From assembly GCA_003225295.1 (NCBI GenBank), contig QHYZ01000112.1, positions 1 through 64,000 of the forward strand: a DNA stretch of 64,000 bases, written 5' to 3'. Shown piece by piece: positions 46,101 to 54,121 of the stretch. Source of the stretch: Acidobacteriota bacterium (lineage in GTDB: Bacteria > Acidobacteriota > Terriglobia > Acidiferrales > UBA7541). Both the position numbers and the translations under genes were made by a program. Numbering within the stretch: the stretch's first letter is position 1; each line of letters opens with the position of its first letter. Below the pieces are notes generated by a model that saw nothing but the letters and a program-made list of their open reading frames with translations, searched no databases and was not told the DNA's origin.

Positions 46101-46390
46101 TTATCGTGCGTCGGATTTTTCGGCAATCGGAGTCGCGCTCGCTGGTTTGAATTGGCCAACCTTGATGAGAGCTTCTTTCACGTCGTCGGTCGTTTTGATG
46201 TTGCATCGCTCGAAGATAGCTGCTGTCTTGTGTCCGGTGATCTTCATTGCGGTCCTCCAGCCTTAATCAGATTGCGGGATGCGCTCCGGCGAAAATCGTG
46301 AGGAACGAGCCCGTTGTATTTCTTCGTTTCTGGATCGAACGTTCCGAGCCCGAGGCTGTCACACACCTTAACAAACCTCAAAGTTAGCAT
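46101..46390 (-). pseudogene. Tyrosine recombinase (integrase) C-terminal remnant
   Basis: Two minus-strand frames give the catalytic end of a phage-type integrase. From about 46390: V-K-V-C-D-S-L-G-L-G, then P-H-D-F-R-R-S-A-S-R-N-L-I-K-A-G (HxxR box). After a frameshift near 46250: A-M-K-I-T-G-H-K-T-A-A-I-F-E-R-C-N-I-K-T-T-D-D-V. The nucleophile tyrosine of the usual E-R-Y-N-I is a cysteine here, so the enzyme would be inactive even without the shift. The N-terminal two thirds are gone. Stop at 46101, 12 bases from the tRNA 5' end. Confidence 0.8.
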
Positions 46391-46523
46391 CGTTGTCCGC
46401 ACGACCAGTCCCGAAGGAAAGGCACCTGCTTAGGACACCTAGCAGTCCGAGTTTCGATGGCCGGAAATAGATGATTTGCGCCGACTTGACGCGAATGCCC
46501 TTAACCGTCTAAGTTAGACAATC

Positions 46524-46877
46524 ATGCGTCTAGTCAGGCCATTCTTTCTGGCCGTGCTCGCAATCGCTCTCGCGGGGTATGCCTTCGACTGCGGTGCCAC
46601 CACGACGCCGGAACAGGCGATGCAGTGCTGCGATTCAATGCCGTGCTCTTCGCACGGTCATCACGGCCAGGATTGCTGCAAGACCATGCCAACGGTACGC
46701 GCTCCTTTTGTGCAGCCGTCCTCCGTGCCTGGCGTTTCCTACTCTCCTGGTGTACTGGCAGTGCTGCCAGCGACTGGCAAATCTTTCGCCCTAGATTCTC
46801 CCGACCGTGTGATTGCGACATGTTGCCACGCGCCGCCAATCCGCTACTCTACAGCCCCACTGCCACTTCGCATCTAG
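46524..46877 (+). CDS. Small secreted Cys/His-rich protein, putative metal binder
   Basis: 117 residues with a signal segment (F-F-L-A-V-L-A-I-A-L-A-G) and a compact Cys/His cluster: Q-C-C-D-S-M-P-C-S-S-H-G-H-H-G-Q-D-C-C. Later C-C-H-A-P-P. Two C-C pairs and an H-G-H-H run fit soft-metal or copper binding; function inferred. First gene of the cassette with a beta-barrel-like protein, a Sec HMA protein and TlpA; it begins 134 bases after the integrase remnant. Confidence 0.65.
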   Translation: MRLVRPFFLAVLAIALAGYAFDCGATTTPEQAMQCCDSMPCSSHGHHGQDCCKTMPTVRAPFVQPSSVPGVSYSPGVLAVLPATGKSFALDSPDRVIATCCHAPPIRYSTAPLPLRI

Positions 46878-46952
46878 TCAGTCCTCCAGTCGGCTCCCAA
46901 CTTGAAGCACTGGTGTGCTTCGGCATGCCCGTTTCTACTGGAGGAAGCATTG

Positions 46953-47906
46953 GTGAGAATTCGAAATCCATATTTCATTGGGCCATGGGCGCGTGCAGTC
47001 CTGTCGTTCCTCCCGCTGCTCGGTGCTTCAGTAGCCAGAGCGCAAGGCCCCGCCCCAGAGACGGCGCCGCCTTTGTTCCCCGGTGGCGGACTTGTTTCTT
47101 ACAATTCGATCTTCACCACGCGAGGCCTCATGCCGGGCATTTCGAACGGTATTCCCGCAACAGCCTTCCCCACTTTCGCTCACGAGGCCGATTTCAATTT
47201 CACGTGGGGGTTCTACCGCAATTTTGATTTGACCGTGGTCGTTCCGGTTGTGACGAATCACTTTGACACCGGGAGCGCGCCAGCCGTTGGGGAATCGGGG
47301 TTTGGCGATGGCATGCTGCTCGTGAAGTATCGCTTCTATCGGCGAGATTCGGAACGGGGCACCACCCAGGCATCCGTCACATTTGGCCCCAAGATGCCGA
47401 CAGGGCGAACGGACTTGACGGACACAAACGGACGACGACTGCCTGCGGGTCTGCAACCCGGCTCGGGCTCGACCGATCTCTTCCTCGCCACAAATTGGAC
47501 TTACACCGGGCTGTTCCATTTGAAGCGTCTGGTTGCTGATGAGGATTTCCATTCCCTTAGCCGGTCAGAGGGGAGGCAGGCAACACGCCTCGGCAGCGAC
47601 GTCCAATCACGTTTCTGGTTATCGTACAGACCTTATGAGTCGAAGAACGTGGCCCGTGAATGGTTCATTGGCCCGGCGCTGACTTGGCTGCATTCTCAGG
47701 ATGAGCGCATCGCAGGAGTCAAGCAGAACGGGAGCGGCGGCGATGCACTACTGGCCGGAATGGCCACCTATGTGGGGGTGCGTCCCGGAATGCATGTCTG
47801 GCTCGGGATGGATTGGGACGTGGCGCATTCCACTGGCGCAATGTTCATGCCCGTTCGCCGTCATATCAGTTTTGGAATAACACAGCAGTTTCGGATGCAC
47901 CGTTAA
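46953..47906 (+). CDS. Outer-membrane beta-barrel-like transporter protein
   Basis: 317 residues from GTG 46953, with GGAGGAAG just upstream (a TTG 51 bases earlier is the alternative). Signal peptide ending V-A-R-A-Q. The body is amphipathic beta strand throughout (F-N-F-T-W-G-F-Y-R-N-F-D-L-T-V-V-V-P, V-K-Y-R-F-Y-R-R) and ends F-R-M-H-R. It resembles the transporter family seen with phenol-degradation and metal clusters. Fifteen bases before the Sec HMA gene. Confidence 0.7.
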   Translation: MRIRNPYFIGPWARAVLSFLPLLGASVARAQGPAPETAPPLFPGGGLVSYNSIFTTRGLMPGISNGIPATAFPTFAHEADFNFTWGFYRNFDLTVVVPVVTNHFDTGSAPAVGESGFGDGMLLVKYRFYRRDSERGTTQASVTFGPKMPTGRTDLTDTNGRRLPAGLQPGSGSTDLFLATNWTYTGLFHLKRLVADEDFHSLSRSEGRQATRLGSDVQSRFWLSYRPYESKNVAREWFIGPALTWLHSQDERIAGVKQNGSGGDALLAGMATYVGVRPGMHVWLGMDWDVAHSTGAMFMPVRRHISFGITQQFRMHR

Positions 47907-47920
47907 GGAAAGGAGGAGCG

Positions 47921-48445
47921 ATGAACACGAAGAAACTGGCCCTGGTTGCTCTGCTCGTCTCGATAGTTAGCCCAGTGTCTCAGGCGCAAATCAAGCATAT
48001 TGAAATGCGGGTCGAAGGCATGACTTGAAACTTTTGAGCATACGGGGTGAAGCAACACCTCGGACGCCAGTCTGGCGTTCAAACAGTTGAAGTCAGCTTG
48101 CTAGAGGGAAAGGTTGATGTCACGCCCAAAGAGGACGGACAGATTGACCCAGCCCAGCTTCTAAAGGCGACATACGACAGTGGTGTGACCGCTGCGGAGA
48201 TGGATATAACCGCACGCGGAAAAATCGTGAGGGACTCTTCGGGTAGCTTTGCCTTACAAGTTGAACCGAATCGGTCTTTCGTGCTTACACCCAATGAGTT
48301 GTCGAAAGGACTGGAAGCCCTCGCGGATACCCAAACGATGGTCACAGTTCGTGGTCAGTTGTACAAAAAGCCCCCAGGGAAAAAGAAAGCACATCCTTCT
48401 GCTTCCCTCAAGCTGCTGATTCTCGAAGTGCAAAACAAGGAATAG
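47921..48445 (+). CDS. Selenocysteine-containing HMA/MerP-like protein (UxxU)
   Basis: Read through two in-frame TGA codons (48026-48028, 48035-48037) this is one 174-residue protein. ATG 47921 follows GGAGGAGCG. Signal peptide about 1-22 (A-L-V-A-L-L-V-S-I-V-S-P-V-S-Q-A), then an HMA domain: H-I-E-M-R-V-E-G-M-T-U-N-F-U-A-Y-G-V, continuing V-Q-T-V-E-V-S-L-L-E-G-K-V-D-V. HMA domains bind Hg, Cu or Zn through GMTCxxC; both Cys positions are TGA. A second beta-rich domain (about 85-174) follows, unrecognised. The stop is TAG 48443-48445, then ATG of the TlpA gene. Standard calling would give a 35-residue peptide and a truncated protein from 48047. Confidence 0.88.
48044..48080 (+). promoter_or_regulatory. 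Putative bacterial SECIS, two stacked hairpins
   Basis: Downstream of the second TGA lie hairpin A (48044-48061: GGGGUG, loop AAGCAA, CACCUC, one G-U) and hairpin B (48062-48080: GGACGCC, loop AGUCU, GGCGUUC, one G-U). Loop B starts 31 nt after the second TGA and has G at its second position, within the usual bacterial rule (16-37 nt, G among the first two loop bases). It resembles the AGGUCU loop of E. coli fdhF. Hairpin A's loop is 21 nt from the first TGA but lacks an early G. Confidence 0.65.
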
Positions 48446-48979
48446 ATGCTAAGAAAACGCCTATGGGTTCTGAGCCTCGCGGGAGTCGGCCTGGTGGGAT
48501 GCAATCAGCAGCCGGCAAGTCCCCCTCAGCCGAAAGAAGAAGCTTTAATCGCGGCGGGTGAGATCGGTTCACGGTTGCCTGATTTCTCTGTGAAGGATTT
48601 GCAGGGGCGCGAGGTTTCCTCGGCTGATCTTCACGGCAAGGTGGTGCTGATTGATTTTTGGGCCACCTGGTGCCAACCGTGCAAGAAGGAGATGCCGGGT
48701 TATCAGAAACTCTTAGATCGCTATGGCTCTCGCGGATTCGCGGTAGTCGGGTTCAAATTTGACACCATGATGGATATGGAAGACCCGGTCACGTTTGCAA
48801 AGAAAATCGGAGTCCGTTATCCGCTGGCGGTAGCTGCTGATGATTTGAAGCAGAAGTTTGGAGGCATTGAAGGTTTACCGACCACGATACTGTACGACCG
48901 CCAAGGAATACTGCGGAAGAAAGTCATCGGGTTTGAATACACAAATGTAATTGAATCGGAGCTAAAACCACTTCTCTGA
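48446..48979 (+). CDS. TlpA/ResA-type thioredoxin lipoprotein
   Basis: 177 residues. Lipobox V-G-C at about 17-19 after a hydrophobic helix, so probably a membrane-anchored lipoprotein. Thioredoxin fold with W-A-T-W-C-Q-P-C-K-K (CxxC), G-L-P-T-T-I-L (cis-Pro region). ATG directly follows the TAG of the Sec HMA gene, implying coupling. TlpA proteins reduce disulfides in the envelope; reduction of a selenenyl-sulfide or diselenide in its neighbour is a natural inference. Confidence 0.88.
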   Translation: MLRKRLWVLSLAGVGLVGCNQQPASPPQPKEEALIAAGEIGSRLPDFSVKDLQGREVSSADLHGKVVLIDFWATWCQPCKKEMPGYQKLLDRYGSRGFAVVGFKFDTMMDMEDPVTFAKKIGVRYPLAVAADDLKQKFGGIEGLPTTILYDRQGILRKKVIGFEYTNVIESELKPLL

Positions 48980-49002
48980 ACGGCGCGCCGCCTCTACTGC
49001 TC

Positions 49003-49223
49003 TTAGCCATGTGAACCAGGGGTACTGAAAAAACTCCGTCGGCCACTCGAACCGCGCGCAGCTGGGTCGCCATTAATAGTATAGCTAACCGAAGGCGTAA
49101 GCCCATCCCCGATCCACGTAAAGACATAGCCACTTTTCGCACCGCTCGCCAGAAGGGAGTCGATGTGATCGCCACGACGATAAGAAGTTCGATGAGGGAG
49201 AACCCTGCCTGTTTTTTACTCAT
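49003..49223 (-). pseudogene. Type IV pilin pseudogene with internal deletion
   Basis: Starts M-S-K-K-Q-A-G-F-S-L-I-E-L-L-I-V-V-A-I (intact prepilin site and helix start). The next frame continues D-S-L-L-A-S-G-A-K-S-G-Y-V-F-T, which matches the C-terminal part of pilins, and ends at TAA 49003. The middle of about 60 residues is lost, and the join is out of frame. The adjacent intact pilin at 49570-50046 has the same order (A-A-G-V-K-S-G-Y-T-F). Bases 49224-49496 hold nothing else I recognise. Confidence 0.75.
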
Positions 49224-49496
49224 GGGCTGTCCCACACGACGGAGCTGACAGGAGCCCACCAGCACTTTAGGGGAGTATTTCATGGGCCAACTCTCGCCCT
49301 AACCGACCTGTTATAACCCCTGTAAAATAAATCATATAGGGTCAAGACGATATCGCCGCGGATGGATTATTATCTCTATCGACAAAAAAGCGTCCGCCAA
49401 AAACAATCATTGACAATAACCGGCACCTTCGCAATTCCTGATATTAGTTTTCGGCCTCCCAGATTCGGTCGGCAGAGGTTGACGGCGTCAGAAATG

Positions 49497-49526
49497 AAAA
49501 AGCACGGGACCCAGGTCCCGTGCTTT
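49497..49526 (-). terminator. Rho-independent terminator downstream of pilA
   Basis: Near-perfect 14-base-pair hairpin with AAAA and TTTT ends: AAAAGCACGGGACC, loop, then GGTCCCGTGCTTTT. It is symmetrical, so it can stop transcripts from either side. It lies 43 bases past the pilA stop. Confidence 0.85.
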
Positions 49527-49569
49527 TCGATTCTAACTGGAGCCAAGAGCAAGCCCCAGGTTGAGGTTC

Positions 49570-50046
49570 TTAGAGTGCCGGGCTGGCGTTCGTGGGGACG
49601 GCACCAGCTGCGTCGTAACGGATGACGACGGACTGGTCGGAGAAGAACCCGCGCTGACCGCTCTGACCAACCACGGTCGGTACCCCAGTCGCAGTATACT
49701 GAACAAATGGTTGGATGCCGGACGTCGTAGCCACGAAGGTATAACCGCTCTTCACGCCGGCGGCCAAGGTATCGTCGACCAAACATGCCAACGCTGAAGT
49801 TGCAGTCGTGGCACAAGTTCCCGCAGCGCCACCAAGCTGGGCTAGGGTTGCAAATCCAACTGAGGGATACGTAGTGGAATAAGTCACTTCCGCCGTGTTG
49901 ATGGTGCGGATAGAACCGACTGCCGAAGACTCGTTCGCGGCCATACGGGACCTGAGGAGGTTCGGAATTGCGATGGCCGCGATGATCAGAATGATGGCCA
50001 CGACGATCAGCAACTCGATAAGAGAGAAACCCTTCTGTTTCTTCAT
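49570..50046 (-). CDS. pilA: Type IV major pilin
   Basis: 158 residues, prepilin peptidase site in K-K-Q-K-G-F-S-L-I-E-L-L-I-V-V-A-I and a hydrophobic assembly helix with E5. Gly/Ser/Thr-rich globular part with two cysteines (G-T-C-A-T-T-A-T-S-A-L-A-C) that may form the D-loop disulfide. AAGGAG precedes ATG 50046. Followed by a terminator. No pil assembly genes in the window besides a PilR remnant. Confidence 0.93.
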   Translation of the reverse strand: MKKQKGFSLIELLIVVAIILIIAAIAIPNLLRSRMAANESSAVGSIRTINTAEVTYSTTYPSVGFATLAQLGGAAGTCATTATSALACLVDDTLAAGVKSGYTFVATTSGIQPFVQYTATGVPTVVGQSGQRGFFSDQSVVIRYDAAGAVPTNASPAL

Positions 50047-50327
50047 GATGCTAGATCTCCTTGATAGTTTTTATGTTGCCAGCCACATCTATACGCAAGC
50101 CAGAGACCAATGCTGCAGCTGAGGTGATCGCCCGTTCTGTCTCTTGTAGCACGTTGATAATAAATAAGTTACTAAAGTTGCGCCGGATGAGGCCGCGCAC
50201 CTGTCTGCCCACAAATGGGCAAAAATCGTTGACCTTGCCCCTTTTTGTCCATCACCAAAAGCACAAATCGTCACTGCTCATCATGACCCGTCGGCTGCGG
50301 CGATGTGGTTTTCTCGCCGCGTCAACC

Positions 50328-50590
50328 CTACAGGTTGTGCTTCTTGGCATAGTGACGGAAGGAGCGGTAACTGATCTTCAGCAGCTCCGAAGCTCGGGTC
50401 CGAACCCCTCCCGCCTTTTCCAAAGCGGCTTGCAAATACCGCCGTTCAGCCTCGGCAATTTCCTTCTCGAAATCCACCCCGTCGACTGGAAAACCCGCCG
50501 TCTGGCTCCCTGGCACCCCCATGGAAGATGCTCCCGAATAGCCGGCGATCCGATCCGGCAACATTCTCAAATTCCTTGGGATTTAGTTGG
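50328..50590 (-). pseudogene. PilR/NtrC-type regulator remnant (C-terminus)
   Basis: Near 50584 one frame reads N-P-K-E-F-E-N-V, matching the N-x-R-E-L-E-N-V end of sigma54 AAA+ domains. After a shift the other frame gives D-F-E-K-E-I-A-E-A-E-R-R-Y-L and a Fis-type DNA-binding helix pair G-G-V-R-T-R-A-S-E-L-L-K-I-S-Y-R-S-F-R-H-Y. The receiver and ATPase domains are absent. In intact relatives this tail belongs to PilR, the pilin activator. Confidence 0.7.
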
Positions 50591-50683
50591 TTCAGATGGA
50601 ATCCCTGTATCGCTAGCAGTGCTGCCTGATGTTTTCATTCGGCTTTGGTCTTCGAGTGTCGAAAACTGCATAATATTCCGGCC

Positions 50684-52396
50684 ATGCGTTTTTTCCTCGG
50701 TTTGGTGGTTGCCATTTGCGGCCTGTTAGCTTCTGCGCAACAGAAGATGGCCTCCCAGCCGATCTCCGCCGGTGGGAGATTTGTCGACGTAACCGCGGCA
50801 CTGGGGATCCACTTCCAATACCTGTCCTCGCATGTTTCGAAACACTATCTGATCGAAACCATGGGTGCAGGGGTCGCGCTGTTCGACTACGACAACGATG
50901 GGCGGCTGGATGTTTTTCTCGTGAACGGCGCGCCTCTCAGCGATCCCACACCCAAAGGGGCCATCCCTCAAAAGAGCGGACCTCCCTACTGGAACCGGCT
51001 GTACCACCAGAAGAGAGACGGCACTTTTGAGGACGTAACAGAAAAGGCCGGCTTGCCGGGCACGGGATACGGGATGGGTGTGGCGGTCGGCGACTATGAC
51101 AATGACGGCTTCGAAGATCTGTATGTGACCGCTTACGGGGGAAATAAGCTCTACCACAACAATGGCGACGGTTCCTTCACCGACGTCACGGAGAAGGCCG
51201 GTGTCGGAGGGAGCGGCTGGTCCACCAGCGCGGCGTGGGTGGATCTGGACAACGACGGTCTTCTGGACTTGGTGGTGTTGAGATATGTCCAGTGGGACTT
51301 CGACGACATCTGGTGCGGAGAGCATCGCGAAGGATACCGGGCCTACTGCCACCCGGATTTGTTTCAACCGATCACGCCGCTGGTTTACCACCAGGATGGC
51401 AACGGCCACTTCACCGAGGTTTCGAGCAAGGTTGGAATTTCAAAACCGGGCAAGGGGCTGGGCATTGCGCTCGCGGATTACGACCGCGATGGACATGTGG
51501 ATATTGTTTTGGCCAACGACTCGATGCTCGAATTTCTCTATCGCAATAAAGGGGATGGAACGTTTGAAGAAGTTGGGCTTCTTTCGCAGATTGCCGTGGA
51601 CGCAAACGGCCGCACGTTCGCGGGGATGGGAGTGGACTTTGCCGACTACAACAATGACGGTTTACCGGACATTGTGATTACCGACCTGTCCAATCAAATG
51701 TATGCCCTTTACAAAAACGGCGGAGACGGCAGTTTTTCCTATGATAGTTTCACTTCCGGCCTCGGGCGGATGACCCTTCCGCATTCGGGATGGGGCGTGC
51801 GCTTTTTCGACTTTGACAATGACGGCTGGAAGGATCTTCTGGTGGCCCAGGGGCATGATCTCGATACCGTGGAACTAAACTATCCCAACTTGCACTACCG
51901 CGAAACAATGCTGCTGGCGCGGAATACCGGCAAAGGATTCGTGGATGTCTCGGCGGAATCGGGTGGTGTTTTCCATGAAGCCTTTGTGGGTCGAGGGCTG
52001 GCCATCGGAGACATCGACAACGACGGCAGGCTGGATGCCGTGGTGACCTCAAACGACGGGCCGATTCACATTCTGCACAACGAGACGCCCCCGCGGAATC
52101 ACTGGCTGATCTTGAAGCTCGTGGGACACAAGAGCAACCGTGACGCCATCGGCGCCGAAGTGAAACTGGTCACATCAAATGGGGCCCAGTTCGCCACGGT
52201 AACGACCGCCGGCAGCTATCTTTCCGCCAGCGACAAGAGAGTGCATTTCGGGCTGGGCGCAGATGCAGGTGCCGAGCGGGTCGAGATTCACTGGCCGAGC
52301 GGAATCATTCAGACACTTAAACAGGTTCGCGGCGATCAAATCTTGCAGGTTGAGGAGCCCTCCCCGCCCGCGGTGGAGAGAGCGCCCCCGAAATAA
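50684..52396 (+). CDS. CRTAC1/ASPIC-UnbV secreted FG-GAP protein
   Basis: 570 residues from ATG 50684. Signal peptide, then repeated FG-GAP/VCBS calcium-loop repeats (D-Y-D-N-D-G, D-L-D-N-D-G, D-F-D-N-D-G, D-I-D-N-D-G), forming a beta-propeller. The C-terminal ASPIC/UnbV domain has S-N-R-D-A-I-G-A-E-V and Y-L-S-A-S-D-K-R-V-H-F-G-L. Likely extracellular adhesin or matrix protein; exact role unknown. First of three paralogues in the window. Confidence 0.88.
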   Translation: MRFFLGLVVAICGLLASAQQKMASQPISAGGRFVDVTAALGIHFQYLSSHVSKHYLIETMGAGVALFDYDNDGRLDVFLVNGAPLSDPTPKGAIPQKSGPPYWNRLYHQKRDGTFEDVTEKAGLPGTGYGMGVAVGDYDNDGFEDLYVTAYGGNKLYHNNGDGSFTDVTEKAGVGGSGWSTSAAWVDLDNDGLLDLVVLRYVQWDFDDIWCGEHREGYRAYCHPDLFQPITPLVYHQDGNGHFTEVSSKVGISKPGKGLGIALADYDRDGHVDIVLANDSMLEFLYRNKGDGTFEEVGLLSQIAVDANGRTFAGMGVDFADYNNDGLPDIVITDLSNQMYALYKNGGDGSFSYDSFTSGLGRMTLPHSGWGVRFFDFDNDGWKDLLVAQGHDLDTVELNYPNLHYRETMLLARNTGKGFVDVSAESGGVFHEAFVGRGLAIGDIDNDGRLDAVVTSNDGPIHILHNETPPRNHWLILKLVGHKSNRDAIGAEVKLVTSNGAQFATVTTAGSYLSASDKRVHFGLGADAGAERVEIHWPSGIIQTLKQVRGDQILQVEEPSPPAVERAPPK

Positions 52397-52606
52397 GGCC
52401 ACCTTTGCGCAAGATGGAGCGTTGCAATCGAAGCGCAACCGTGCTGATCCCGGTGGGCTCAGATACAATTTCTTTGATTCTATGTATCGGGTCTTTTGAT
52501 TGACGGTCGGAAGTGCCACGCGATACCCTATGGCCGGGTTGGCCAGCCTTTGGCGCCCGAGAGTTTGCCCCTGGAGCTCGAGCTTTATCCCACTTTGAGG
52601 AGATTC

Positions 52607-54037
52607 ATGTCCAACGAACTGCGTAATTTTCTAGCCCTTTCCTATGACGAGCTGGAGCAGTTAAATCTGAAAGCCAAGGAGCAGCGTCAGAAACGAGTGG
52701 ACGCGCACAAAATTCAGGAAGAACGCATTAAGTATTTGACAGATGAAAAGCGCATCAAGGCCGTGACCGTGTTGTTCAGCGACCTCGAAGGCCGTCTGCA
52801 CATGCTCGACTACGACAAGAAGTTTCTCATTAAGAGCTGGGACAATTTGACGTTTGACGGCTCCTCGATCCGTGGATTCACCGCGCAACGCGAAAGCGAC
52901 CTGCGGCTGGCCATGGATTGGGGGTCGTTTTATTGGGCGCCAGCGGATGTGTTTGGATCCGGCAAAGTCCTTGTCTTCGGCCACGTGATCGACAAAGACG
53001 GTTCGCCTTACTCCGCTGACATTCGAGGAGTCCTGAAGGGCTACGCCGACAATCTCCACGAGAAGAAGGGCTATACGCTCAACGCCGCCAACGAAATCGA
53101 AGGATTCCTTTTCAAGGGCCAAAATGCGGAGCGGAATTACAACGAAACCGGCAGGTTCGAATACGTCAATACCGGCGGTTACTACCACTCTCTGCCCGGC
53201 GATCCGCTGCGCACGTTTATTGATACCACCGCGGAAGTCCAGCGGGCCATGGGTTTCCAGAACGAGAAGGATCACCCGGAAGTCGCGCCCTCGCAATTTG
53301 AAATCAACTACAGCTACGGCGAAGTCGTCGCCGCCGCCGACCAGATCCAGCTCTACAAGCTGATTTGCCGCCAGGTGGCCACCAACATGGGGTTCACGGC
53401 TTGCTTCCTGCCGAAGCCCGTGGTCGGCGTCAACGGCAGCGGCATGCACACCAACGTTTCCATCAGCAAAGAGGGAAAAAACCTGTTCTGGGATCCCAAG
53501 GGCGAAGAAAAGCTCAGCAAGATGGGCTGGGAGTTCGTGGACCGCATCCTCACCCACGGAAACGATATCTGCCTGTTGTTCAATTCCAGCGTGAACGCCT
53601 ATCGCCGACTTGACCCGCACTTCGAAGCGCCCAATCAGCTCAATGCTTCGCCGGTGAACCGCGGAGCTATGGTGCGCATCCCCATTGGCAACGAGCGCAG
53701 CATGCGCACCGAAGTGCGCGCCGTCGCTCCTGACGCAAATCCGTACATGGTGATGTTCTCGATCTTTAAATCTGGACTGGACGGCGAGGTAGCCAAGATC
53801 AAGAATCTGCGCTCAGCTCAGCGCTACCTGCCGGACAATATCTATACGGCACTCGAAAACTTTGAAAAGGCCGAGTGGACCACCACCCTTCTTGGCGCCG
53901 ACGTCAAAGCTCGTTACTCGGACCTGAAGCGCGTCGCCGCGGATCGTTGCCCTCGTTCCCTCGGCACCGTCGTGAAAGTCCCCGAGGTGCAGTATCACCA
54001 CGAGGTATACAACCAGTTCCTGTGGAACTTGTTCTAG
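52607..54037 (+). CDS. glnA: Glutamine synthetase
   Basis: ATP-dependent synthesis of glutamine from glutamate and ammonia. 476 residues from ATG 52607 (GAGGAG five bases upstream; the frame reaches 52496 but adds unrelated residues). Motifs: F-D-G-S-S-I-R-G-F, N-E-I-E-G-F, P-S-Q-F-E-I-N-Y, N-G-S-G-M-H-T-N (ATP/ammonium) and R-T-E-V-R-A-V-A-P-D-A-N-P. Type I-like, with a helical N-terminal extension. The adenylylation tyrosine region reads R-Y-L-P-D-N-I-Y, not the enteric N-L-Y-D-L-P, so adenylylation control is doubtful. Confidence 0.93.
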   Translation: MSNELRNFLALSYDELEQLNLKAKEQRQKRVDAHKIQEERIKYLTDEKRIKAVTVLFSDLEGRLHMLDYDKKFLIKSWDNLTFDGSSIRGFTAQRESDLRLAMDWGSFYWAPADVFGSGKVLVFGHVIDKDGSPYSADIRGVLKGYADNLHEKKGYTLNAANEIEGFLFKGQNAERNYNETGRFEYVNTGGYYHSLPGDPLRTFIDTTAEVQRAMGFQNEKDHPEVAPSQFEINYSYGEVVAAADQIQLYKLICRQVATNMGFTACFLPKPVVGVNGSGMHTNVSISKEGKNLFWDPKGEEKLSKMGWEFVDRILTHGNDICLLFNSSVNAYRRLDPHFEAPNQLNASPVNRGAMVRIPIGNERSMRTEVRAVAPDANPYMVMFSIFKSGLDGEVAKIKNLRSAQRYLPDNIYTALENFEKAEWTTTLLGADVKARYSDLKRVAADRCPRSLGTVVKVPEVQYHHEVYNQFLWNLF

Positions 54038-54121
54038 AAATTCTTCTCTGAAGGCCGGTAAAACGCCCCCAGCCGATTCGCGGACGGTTTGCTTATCGCC
54101 GGAGAGGTTTCGCGGGAGCGT

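Noticed and set aside
48026-48037. Reading the two TGA codons of the HMA gene as ordinary pseudogene stops
   Set aside because: Both fall exactly on the metal-binding Cys positions, the frame continues cleanly, hairpins follow, and a second gene here shows the same pattern.
48026-48037. A variant genetic code in which TGA is a general sense codon
   Set aside because: TGA is used as the normal stop of many intact genes here, such as mreC and the AhpD-like gene itself.
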